From NCBI GenBank assembly GCA_009176605.1, contig SEYY01023880.1:10001-30776 (forward strand): a stretch of DNA of 20,776 bases, written 5' to 3'. This document shows, one piece after another, positions 12,045-20,647 of this stretch. Under the pieces are notes generated by a model. It saw only the letters and a program-made list of their open reading frames with translations. It was not told the DNA's origin and did not search any database. How positions within the stretch are numbered: position 1 is the first letter of the stretch; each line of letters starts with the position of its first letter. This stretch comes from Armadillidium nasatum (taxonomy: Eukaryota; Arthropoda; Malacostraca; Isopoda; Armadillidiidae). The position numbers and the translations under genes were made by a program.

Positions 12045-14847
12045 CCGAAACTCAGGGTTGAGTGTGCTGAGCAAACCTTATTCTGTTTCCTCCTACTTCT
12101 CTATCCTCAATTTTCAGCCAAAGGCGGATTGTTGCATATGTGCGCAACAATGTTATTTGCTCTCGTGTCTCTAATTTGGAGTCTCTGAATTTTCTACCTA
12201 TGGCTTAAGCTCTCTTGCAATTCTACTACTAAATTTATTGTTCTGTCTATTTATCTCCTAATTCTACTGACTATAAAAAATTCTTCGACTATTTAAACTC
12301 CAAATAGAGCACATTCTTCCTCTTCTCCTTTTCTGAAATCATCATATTGGGTGATTTCAATGTTCACCACCTGGCTTTCTCTAGTTCTCATGATCCAGCT
12401 GGTGAACTCGCCTTACAATTTCTCTCCAGAAACCTTGAGCAGTTGGTGCAACTCCCTACTCGTATCCCTGACGTCTTGGTGATGAACCCAAAACTACTTG
12501 ATCTTTTCTTAACCTCTAATCCTTCTCCTTATACTGTTAAACTCTTTCCTCCTCTGGGTTCATCCGATCACCTTCTTATCTCCGTATCTTGTTCTGTCTC
12601 TTCAAGTCTTCCGCAAGAACGGCCCCCGCCTTCGGCGAGGAAACGTCTGTGGCACTTCGGTGCTGCTAACTGGTCTGACTTGCGGTTGTACTTCTCTGAT
12701 TTCCCATGGAATGATTATTGCTTTCGTGGGAGGGGTCCCTCGGAGTGTGCAGAGCGCATAACCGAGGTGATTCTCTCTGGCATGGAGGCGTACATTCCAT
12801 ATTCTTTCCCTTCTACTAAACCTAACAAACCTTGGTTTAACTCTGCTTGTTCTCTGCTATCCGCCAGGGATGCTGCCTTCAGAGATTACCGTCGTCTTCA
12901 AACTCCTGAAACTCATGCAACTTATATTTCATCCCGGAATCGTGCAAAATCTATTCTCCAATACCAAAAACTCCTTTTCTCCGCCGCAAATGCAATAATC
13001 TTTCTGGTTCCTCTTCTTCACTCGCCCTTTCTGGCATTTTGCAAAAAATGTCAACTCTAACTTTGCTTCTTCCTCTTTCCCTCCTCTAGTATCTTCTGAT
13101 GGCACAACTGCCATTTTACCTTCAACTAAAGCTGAACTCTTCGCTCAAACTTTTGCTTCTAACTCTACCTTAGACGATTCCGGAGCTATTCCTCCTCCTA
13201 CAACCCCCTCCAACTCATTTATGCCTAACATTGTAATTTCTTCTAAAGATGTCATTTCTGCTCTCTCTGAGCTTAACACTAAGAAGGCGTATGGTCCTGA
13301 TGGTATTCCTCCTGCGGTTCTCAAAACTTGTGCTTCTGAGCTTGCACCCTGCCTTGGTAAACTATTTCGTCTTTGCCTTTTCTACTTCGAACCTTCCCTT
13401 CTTGCTGGAAACGTGGCTCATTCAACCTGTGCCGAAGAAGGGGGACCCCTCTCAACCCTCTAACTATCGTCCAATTTCTTTAACCTCCGTTCTTTCTAAA
13501 GTTTTCGAATCTATCCTTAACAGGAAGATTTGGAAACATCTCAATTCTTCAATCTTATCTCTGATCGCCAGTATGGCTTTCGTAAAGAACGTTCTACTGG
13601 TGATCTTCTTTCCCTACTTTCTGACTCTTGGTCCTCCGCTCTTCGGGGTTTCGGTGAATCTTTCGCTGTGGCGCTAGACATATCGAAAGCTTTCGATAGA
13701 GTCTGGCACAAAGCTTTGATTTCCAAACTTCCCTCTTTTCGGAATCTATCCTTCTCTCTGTGACCTTCTCTCTAATTTCCTTTCTGGTCGTTCTATAGCA
13801 GCTGTTGTAGACGGCCACCGTTCTTCCTATAAATCTATAAATAGTGGTGTTCCTCAAGGATCTGTCCTATCCCAAACTTTTTTTCTAATTTTCATAAATG
13901 ACCTTCTCTCTATTACTTCGTCTCCTATACACTCCTATGCCGATGACTCCACCCTTCATTATTCTTTCAATTTGAAAGACGTCCCTCCCAACAGCAGTTG
14001 ATAGACGCAAGAAGGATAGCCCTTGGAGCAACTGACCTCTGATCTATCCCTGATTTCAAATTGGGGCAGAGAAAACATGGTTGTTTTCAATGCCTCAAAA
14101 ACTCAATTCCTCCATCTTTCTACTCGACACAATCTTCCACACAACTATGATATCTTCTTCGAAAACACTCAACTCAAACCTTCATCTGTTCTTAATATTC
14201 TCGGTGTTTCTTTTTCTTGTGATCTTTCTTGGAAAGATCACATTAATTTCTCTCTCCCTAAAACAAGCTTCTAAGAGGTTGGGTGTTCTGAGGCGCCTTC
14301 GTAGTTTTTTACGCCACCCCAGTTGCTTGCTCTGTATAGGGTGTTGTTCGCCCCTGTATGGAGTACGCCTTCACATATCTGGGGTGGTCCACACATACAG
14401 CTCATCTTCAAAAGGTGGAGTCTAGGGCTTTTCGTCTTATCAACTCTCCTGCTCTTACTAACTCTCTCCAATCTCTTTCTTCCCGTCCAATTGTTGCGTC
14501 ACTCTCTCTATACTATCGCTATTACAACGGACATTGCTCTTCTGAACTCTCACGTCGCATACCTCCTCCACTGAGAAGGCTCGTGCGACACGTCTTTCTA
14601 CACAGTCTCATCCTTTCTCTGTCCAACTCTCCGACCCCAGACTTAACCGCTATGCTCAATCTTACATGTACTCTACTGGTAAAGTCTGGAACACACTCCC
14701 TTTATCTGTTTTCCCAACTTCCTTTGACTTGCACACTTTTAAACGCCGTGTATCGGGTCACGTCGGCAATTAGCGACCCCGAATCCGATTGCTTCCCAAC
14801 TCGTGGATATTGGTAGGCTCTGGCCTTTGCCCACCGGAGGAGAACAT

Positions 14848-14863
<16 letters not shown>
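12045..14863 (+). mobile_element. Jockey-like non-LTR retrotransposon copy B (partial endonuclease + RT), 5'-truncated, poly(A)-tailed
   Basis: The copy begins inside the apurinic-like endonuclease (exonuclease-endonuclease-phosphatase) domain. AYVRNNVICSRVSNLESL is at about 12137-12190, then LGDFNVHH at about 12345-12370, LDLFLTSNPSPYTV at 12497-12540 and LGSSDHLLISV at 12556-12590, the Asp-His pair of the nuclease. A linker with WFNSACSLLSARDAAFRDYRR follows. RT motifs are KKAYGPDGIPPAVL (13282-13323), NYRPISLTSVLSKVFES (13462-13512), QYGFRKERSTGDLL (13570-13611), LDISKAFDRVWHKAL (13675-13719), SGVPQGSVLS (13843-13872), YADD (13936-13947), ASKTQFLHL (14093-14119) and LGVSFSCDLSWKDHI (14200-14244). 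C-terminal VESRAFRLINSPAL and SLYYRYYNGHCSSEL follow. At least five frame changes and several stops make it nonfunctional. The 3' end has a ggcctttgccc hairpin-like word and a 16-A tail (14848-14863). The first part of the endonuclease and ORF1 are absent. Confidence 0.9.
12347..12965 (+). pseudogene. Endonuclease C-terminal half and linker of retrotransposon copy B
   Basis: Longest open segment of copy B, opening with MGDFNVHHLAFSSSHD and containing the SDH motif near residue 75. In a living element this nuclease would nick chromosomal DNA to expose the 3' hydroxyl used as the RT primer. The frame remains plausible to about 12965 (RAKSILQYQK) and then shifts, after which the encoded residues no longer fit the family. 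The ATG at 12347 is internal to the ancestral ORF2 and not a true start. Confidence 0.8.
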
Positions 14864-14878
<15 letters not shown>

Positions 14879-15923
14879 TTAAGATAAGGATTGAATTATT
14901 TAAATGATAAAATCGAAGGTCAAAATTACCTGTAGTGAAAGGGTTAAAAGGATTAATAGAATGGTTGTCGTTGTGGCTTGAAAAATGACATTGCCTAAAA
15001 ATATAAATAAAAATGAAAAAAAAAATATTTAATTTAGTTTTTCAGTTAAAATATATATTAACAATTAAAAATAATAAAATTTAAAATTAATCTATGGAAG
15101 ATTTCATGTATCTAATAATAATATATCTAATTTTAATTTTTATTTTTAACTATACTTACAAATGCGTAAATGTAAATTATTTTTATTTATTTATTTAATT
15201 TTTTTGTGATTGTATATTTGTTTTGACTGTGTAAACAAATCGTATATTGATTTTTTTTCCAATATTTCTTTGAATTATATTTTGATTATTATGAAATTTT
15301 TTTTTTAAATTTTTCCTCTGCCGAGAGTATTTCAACACAGGAATTGCAATTTCAACTTTATTAAGTTTCTATTTCAAAATATGTAAACTATCAATCTAGT
15401 AACAAAGCAAATATGCTTTTTAGTTACATACGTCTCTCTAAATTCTAAGTATGATAATTCCATTTACATTTACGGTTTGATTAAAGAGGGTCTCTGGTTC
15501 CTCCATTACATTGGTCTGAAACATTTAAGAGGTCTAAGGTTTATCAATGGTTTTGATATGTTTTTTTGCATAAAGAATTCAAAAGTGTATCTCATTTTCT
15601 TCAATCATGTCAAGTTTTGTACTATTTTAATTTTTAAGGGAAAAAACTATGAAAGGAAGTGATTTAAAATTTAAAAACATTTTTATTACCAAATATTAAC
15701 TTTACCTTATCCGAAAATATTCAAAATACATATAAAAATATGTGAACAATCACATATTCAGGGAAACGGGTTTTAAATCGTCTATCCCATTTTAATGCTG
15801 CATCCGTTTTTTTCAGCTGGATAATATTGATTTTTAGCCAGATAAGGGAGATTTTTTGATGGATTTTCGTAATTATTAGCACTTTTTTACATTAAATAAC
15901 GCTTCATTGGAGTGTTATTACAT
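14864..15923. other. AT-rich stretch, no gene recognised
   Basis: A short TA run (14863-14878) follows the poly(A) tail of copy B. The remainder is A/T-rich sequence with no supported frame. A small inverted repeat (atgtga...tcacat) is at about 15740-15755. Reading frames around 15477-15662 have no recognisable content. Confidence 0.6.
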
Positions 15924-16058
15924 CTAACCGGTGGGCAAAGGCCGTAGAGCTACCAAATTCCACCGGATTGGGTAAAATCTATCCTAGTCGATGGTGGCCG
16001 CCATTTCCAGATACACGGCGTTTGAAAGTATGCAAGTCAAAGGAAGTTGGGAAGCATA
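15924..16058 (-). mobile_element. Inverted 3'-end scrap of the copy-B retrotransposon family
   Basis: Read on the minus strand, 16009-16053 matches the 3' coding end of copy B almost base for base (cttcctttgacttgca, then aaacgccgtgtatc; compare 14718-14756). 15927-15955 matches its tail (tttggtag, then ggcctttgcccaccgg; compare 14812-14838). The sequence between them is diverged. The copy is cut at 16058 by a TA tract, so only the last 135 bp survive. No clear poly(A) follows on the minus strand. Confidence 0.8.
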
Positions 16059-16341
16059 TATTATCTTATATATATAATATATATTATATATATAATATAT
16101 ATAATATAATATATTATAATGCAACCATATCCCGCAAGATGCAGGGTGGCGTCGGCTGCAGAATCTTCATGTTCCTGCAACCGTAGTTGGGACGAAAATA
16201 CTGATATAAAAGCTCCCAGCCTTTAGAACCATGCAAAGATTAATTCACCAATTTTCCTGACTGCGACGAAATCCTAATCCTTTTTTACAACCAATGTTTA
16301 TATATATATTATATATATAAATATATATAATATATATATAT

Positions 16342-16388
<47 letters not shown>

Positions 16389-16390
16389 AA
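16059..16390. repeat. Two TA tracts flanking a 180-bp unique segment
   Basis: TA tracts occupy 16059-16119 and 16298-16390, with many TTA/TAA interruptions that make short palindromes. Between them (16120-16297) lies unique, less AT-rich sequence beginning gcaaccatatcccgcaag. It includes a TATA-like gatataaaag at about 16202-16211. No gene is recognised in it. Confidence 0.85.
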
Positions 16391-16788
16391 TTTTTTTTTT
16401 TCACACCCTCTTTAATATGCCTATTTAAAATATTTACTTGTTGAAAAGAACTGCTATTCAAAATTTTGTTGCTCCTCCTCTTTAGTCCGGTTAAATTTAA
16501 TTTTGCTTTATTATTTAATCTAAAATTAATTTCCAATTTTGATTTAATAAACAAAAAAAAACAAAAAAACTCAAAATATTTTAAAATTTTCAAATATTCA
16601 AAAATTTTAGTTTTCTTCTGCTAAACAATATCTGGTGTTAATTCTTCTTGTCCATCTTCTTTCCTCTTCTAATACTTTCTCGGAAATCTTCCATCACTCT
16701 AAATCCTTTCTCTTACTCTCCTATTTTCTTCTTTCTAGCTGCTTCCAATGCGACCGATTCCGACAGCAGTCAGTCAATTTTTATTTTA
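16391..16788. other. AT-rich stretch with a pyrimidine-rich run, no gene recognised
   Basis: A T-run at 16391-16401 is followed by AT-rich sequence. 16635-16740 is rich in C and T and ends in tttcttctttctag before a short complex segment (ctgcttccaatgcgaccg). The pyrimidine tract plus AG resembles a 3' splice site, but there is no supported exon after it, because a TA tract begins 48 bp later. Confidence 0.5.
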
Positions 16789-16888
16789 TATATATATATA
16801 TATCTATATATATATATATATATATTATATTATAAAATAAATAAATATATATATAATAAAAAAATATATATATAATATATATATATAT
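16789..16888. repeat. (TA)n tract with interruptions
   Basis: Alternating TA with AAATAAATA and TAAAAAAATA breaks. Confidence 0.93.
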
Positions 16889-16944
16889 TGGGGGCTCAAA
16901 GTGACCGGGGCCATTGCCATGTTGCAAGGCACTGGCACTGCTGA

Positions 16945-16962
16945 AATGTTGCATGCAACATT
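16945..16962. repeat. 18-bp perfect palindrome
   Basis: aatgttgcatgcaacatt reads identically on both strands. It overlaps a second inverted pair, TGAAATGTT at 16942-16950 and AACATTTCA at 16969-16977. Confidence 0.9.
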
Positions 16963-17007
16963 GCAAAGAACATTTCATGGTTTTTCGTGAGGCTATTTTA
17001 ATCAGAT

Positions 17008-17091
17008 TAATCTGGCATTCCATCGATTAATCGGATAATCCGATAATTAATACGTTTAATCCCCTAATTAATTATGTTAATCCCATAATCC
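17008..17091. promoter_or_regulatory. Cluster of TAATCC (Bicoid/Otx-type) words
   Basis: Perfect TAATCC occurs at 17036-17041, 17057-17062, 17078-17083 and 17086-17091, with TAATCT at 17008-17013 and TAATCG at 17028-17033. TAATCC is the known core preferred by K50 homeodomains such as Bicoid, Otx and Pitx. Whether these sites are bound here cannot be told from sequence, since TA-rich DNA makes such words more likely. Confidence 0.35.
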
Positions 17092-17422
17092 CCACCTCAT
17101 TTTGGTACTTAACCTTTTAAGCCCCGCCCACTTTTCCTTTGTACATCCCGACTGTCATGTACCAAGCCTTATTTGACATTCATGTGCTAGTACCAGGACC
17201 TAACTCATGCTCTTTTCTGAGTGCCATTTCTAGCTGCTTCTAGTTTTTCCTAACACTTTATAGCACTTGGCACTCATGCAAGTCCATGTCAACATGAGGT
17301 GAAGGTGGGTGCCAGTGTCAGCTGTCATTGATTGTCAGGTATCATTGCAAGAGCCTCTTTGCAACATTACATGGTACTCTCGGCGATGACATCATTTGCT
17401 CATGCGTATACACTTACCCCTG

Positions 17423-17462
17423 TGACGTCATGGCACTGAGCTATCTCGAGATTATGACGTCA
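17423..17462. promoter_or_regulatory. Paired CRE palindromes TGACGTCA
   Basis: Two perfect TGACGTCA octamers (17423-17430 and 17455-17462), 32 bp apart, with a one-base variant TGACATCA at 17387-17394, also 36 bp from its neighbour. This is the cAMP-response element bound by CREB/ATF bZIP dimers. No transcription unit is recognised nearby. Confidence 0.35.
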
Positions 17463-17537
17463 TCCGACCACTATTATTTTTCTTCTTCACATGGTTTTTA
17501 TTTTCGTAGTTTTTTTCTCTTAACTACTTGATCTCTG

Positions 17538-17735
17538 TCCGCCATCTTGGATTAGCCATCCGTCATCATGGATTAGGTATCCGCCATCTTGGATTTGGTA
17601 TCAGCCTTTCTGGCATTCGCCATCTTGAGTTTCTGTCTGCCAACTTGGATTTATGTCCATCATTTTGTCCACATAGTATCCGACATTTTGATCACGGGGT
17701 TTTCATATCCGTAGATTTTCTTCTTTCATCTTGGA
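17538..17735. repeat. Diverged ~21-bp tandem repeat with CCGCCATCTTGGATT core
   Basis: Three clean 21-bp units (17538-17558, 17559-17579, 17580-17600) are followed by more diverged ones starting near 17601, 17616, 17636, 17656, 17679 and 17715. The core CCGCCATCTTGG matches the known YY1 site pattern (CCGCCATNTTG). The unit is seven codons long, so the plus frame from 17528 reads IRHLGFG-type heptads for 70 codons. I regard that as a by-product of the period rather than as a gene. Confidence 0.8.
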
Positions 17736-17951
17736 TTTGAATATGATAGCAGCGTCATCTATTAAGTGAAAATTAAACTACCTCGTCCAATATTCACAGC
17801 GAGAACTTAAAACAATTGTGAGACCAGGATTCGAAATCTCAACCTGCTAATTTGAATTCCATCATGCTACTACTACACTAACTTTATCATACCTTAGAAT
17901 GAGTGAATTGTTCTATTCACCCGCCATGTTTTCGAATTTTTTACGCTATTA
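17736..17951. other. Unique segment containing a possible tRNA-derived SINE head
   Basis: No protein-coding signal. It contains the Pol III box pair at 17828-17880 and one more YY1-like word (cgccatgtt, about 17922-17930). Confidence 0.5.
17828..17880 (-). other. Candidate tRNA-like Pol III promoter (A and B boxes), possible SINE head
   Basis: On the minus strand TAGTGTAGTAG at 17880-17870 fits the A-box pattern TRGYNNARNNG exactly. 33 bases further on, TTTCGAATC at 17836-17828 fits the B-box pattern GWTCRANNC except for its first base. Spacing fits a tRNA gene or tRNA-derived SINE. The remaining tRNA cloverleaf, especially paired acceptor arms, is not convincing, so a genuine tRNA is unlikely. 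Confidence 0.35.
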
Positions 17952-18116
17952 TTTTATTGATTGTATAATAATTATCTATTGTTACATAACAATTATGTAT
18001 TTATTGATATGTGTAATATTTTTATATGATCATTTAATGAGAATATGAGCTCTTCTCGATTTAATTTTTATTGATTGTATAATAATCATCTATTGTTACA
18101 TAACAATTATGTATTT
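17952..18116. repeat. 51-bp direct repeats, 50/51 identical
   Basis: 17952-18002 and 18066-18116 are identical apart from one T/C difference at the 22nd base. They begin ttttattgattgtataata and end acataacaattatgtattt. The offset is 114 bp. Each copy contains the near-palindrome attgttacataacaat. The 63-bp spacer is not itself repeated. Confidence 0.9.
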
Positions 18117-18379
18117 TATGGTTATTACGTCTTTCTTGTAGTTGTCTCTCAGGGTCATAGCCACGGATGCGAGAAATAACGCAATGTGGAGAACGAACGC
18201 ACACACAAACATTCATGTTGTTGTCATGACGTGACAATTTATTTTTTAGAGGGAATATTACCACTTTCAAATACGAATTTAAAATATTATGATGTCATGC
18301 CCATATTTTTTGGGGACTTCATACTTTTTCTTTGTTTATTAGCATTCAAGTCCAAACTTGATACTTTTTTTATTTAACT
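18117..18379. other. Unique AT-rich stretch, no gene recognised
   Basis: Contains a palindromic gtcatgac followed by gtgacaatt (about 18223-18240) and ordinary AT-rich sequence. No supported frame. Confidence 0.5.
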
Positions 18380-18914
18380 TAAACAAATATCTCTGTATTT
18401 ATATTATTTATTTATTTATTTATTTTTTTTTAATTTTTTTTTATTTATTTTTATATTTTTTATTTTTTACATTTTTCTTTTTTTTTTTTTTTTTTTTTTA
18501 AAAAAATTTTCCTTTATCTTTTTCTTTTTTATTTATTTTTAGTTTTCTATTTTTTCCTTATGATATTTTTCCTTATTCTTTTCCTTTTTTATTTTTCAAA
18601 TTATTTTAATTTTTTAATTTTTATTTTTATTTTTTATTTTGTTTTGCTCTTTATTTATTTATTTTTTATTTTTTATTTTTACTTTTTATTTTTTATTTTT
18701 TTGAATAAATTATTTATTTCTATTTTTATTTTTTTAATTTTTATTACTTTTATTTTTTTTATGTTTTGCTTTTTACTTTTATATTTATTTTTATATTTTT
18801 ATTTTTCATTTTCTTTTTTATTTTTTTCAAATAAATTATTTTTTATTTTTATTTTTTATTTTTATTTTATTTTTTATTTTTATTTTTATTTTTTATTTTT
18901 TATTGTTTTTTTGC
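18380..18914. repeat. T-rich (TTTTTA)n low-complexity tract
   Basis: Over 500 bp of T with regularly placed single A, mostly ATTTTT and ATTTATTT words, including a T run of about 21 at 18479-18499. A longer-range repeat is visible: aaattattttaa (18597), gaataaattattt (18703) and caaataaattattt (18828), with a ttttgctyttta word before each later copy. Long Phe/Tyr/Ile frames are artefacts of the composition. It ends in tttttttgcag. Confidence 0.93.
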
Positions 18915-19403
18915 AGTTACCAAATACAATCTTTACCACATTCTTCAAACATAAAAACACATTCACAAGAACATACAAACCCACAAAACTACATTGAAGA
19001 CATCATCATGCTACCCGCATTCATTAAATTGTCATGGTAACAAACTCCAGCTGTTACCCTAATCTCAGGACATTTAAATTATTTCTACTTCGTCGCTCAC
19101 GCACGTAGTAAAGTACGTAATACAGTGATGACCACTCACTCACTCACTAACTCACTCAAACACATTCACATTTGTCATCATACACAGCAATTGTAACCAA
19201 CTAAGACCAGTTAGTTTAAAATTTTAACATTAAGTACACTGTTATACTCTACATATCAGAGCAAAATTTATTCAAATAAACACATCACAATCACTTAAAA
19301 CTATTAACTACCCCTCTAAATATATTTGTTCATCAAAATATCTCCCTAACACAAACGGAAAGTCTTTATTTACACTGTGTTCATGCACTCTCACTGCATT
19401 CAG
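18915..19403. other. A/C-rich unique stretch, no gene recognised
   Basis: Composition switches sharply from T-rich to A/C-rich at 18915. Contains a short (CACT)n run at 19134-19160 and agtaaagtacgtaatac near 19107-19123. No supported frame; the apparent continuation of the Phe-rich frame ends at 18997. Confidence 0.55.
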
Positions 19404-19930
19404 ACATTTCTACAGCACTTATCAAAGATACTGTGTTGGTTTCTTCTCTAAGTCTCTAAATATGTGTCATTAATCTATATATTAAACTATCTTTTAAGCA
19501 CTAATGCATGAACAAAGGCATGTTAGTATCTATCTGACATAAAAATTACAACACTTTGAATCTCAATGGTCATCCATATAATATGTAAATAATTGATCCT
19601 TCATATAGATTTCTAATCCTAAGTTCCAAAACATTTACTTTGAAACTCAAAATACAATATAATTTTTAACAATTATGCATGATCAAAGACATGCCGACAA
19701 CTCTCTGGCACACATTTCATACACTATTCCCTTCAACATAAATCTTAATCTCAATACATAGTCTTATTTTTAAAACTTCGACATAGCCAAACGCATGTTA
19801 TCCTCTCCCCAACAAACAATTTATAGGATATTACATTCATTTCTTATCTAATTCTCTCAACGTATATCTTAATTCACCATAGTACGCTAAACTTTTTAGC
19901 ATTAAAGCATGATCAAATACATATTTTAAT
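19404..19930. repeat. Degenerate tandem repeat, roughly 100-170 bp spacing
   Basis: An anchor of the form atgcatgatcaaagacatg recurs at 19504-19524, 19675-19695, 19779-19800 (diverged) and 19904-19925, with a weaker copy near 19412-19435. The sequence before each anchor is also similar (tctcaacgtatatcttaat, compare ttcaacataaatcttaatc), ending in a ttttta block. It is an old satellite-like array or the remnants of a repeated mobile element. No coding content. Confidence 0.55.
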
Positions 19931-20055
19931 TCATTGTATTTAGATATTTTTTCAAAGGCAAAAGCGTACATTTCAAATTTAAAGCAAACTATAAAGAAGA
20001 ATTTTTTACCAACAGCGCAAATTGCGCTTTTGAGGTTATGCCCAACATTGATGTA

Positions 20056-20348
<293 letters not shown>

Positions 20349-20350
20349 AA

Positions 20351-20392
20351 GAAGAAGAAGAAGAAGAAGAAGAAGAAGAAGAAGAAGAAGAA
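20351..20392. repeat. (GAA)14 trinucleotide repeat
   Basis: Fourteen uninterrupted GAA units sandwiched between two TA tracts. GAA/TTC repeats of sufficient length can form triplex DNA; 14 units is short. Confidence 0.95.
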
Positions 20393-20399
20393 TGAGAGT

Positions 20400-20402
<3 letters not shown>

Positions 20403-20468
<66 letters not shown>
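20403..20468. repeat. (TA)n microsatellite
   Basis: About 66 bp of uninterrupted alternating TA. Confidence 0.96.
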
Positions 20469-20471
<3 letters not shown>

Positions 20472-20519
20472 TAGAAAACAATTCATCTTACCATTCTAGA
20501 TGAATGATCTACAAGATCT

Positions 20520-20582
20520 GAAAATTAACAATAATAATAGGAATAATGAAAATAATGAAAAAAATAATAATAAAAATAATAA

Positions 20583-20647
<65 letters not shown>

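Larger units (their letters stand above)
16889..17537. other. Complex, less AT-rich island with no gene; motif-dense
   Basis: Composition changes abruptly at ggggctcaaagtgaccgggg (from 16891). No frame has recognisable protein content. Features visible are an 18-bp perfect palindrome at 16945-16962, a cluster of TAATCC words at 17008-17091, and CRE-like octamers at 17387-17394, 17423-17430 and 17455-17462. Short direct repeats of ggcact/agtgcc and of ttgcaa also recur. It could be a regulatory segment, a fragment of an unrecognised noncoding transposon, or simply older unique DNA. Confidence 0.5.

Noticed and set aside
16635..16770. Pyrimidine tract and AG resembling a 3' splice site before a short GC-richer segment
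   Set aside because: The following segment is under 50 bp before a TA tract and has no protein similarity I can see.
17528..17740. 70-codon frame with heptad-like IRHLGFG repeats
   Set aside because: The seven-residue period follows from the 21-bp DNA repeat, and the repeat decays without preserving the frame's residues. No start context or homolog is known to me.
17828..17900. A genuine tRNA gene
   Set aside because: A and B box words are present but no paired acceptor stem or clear anticodon arm can be drawn.
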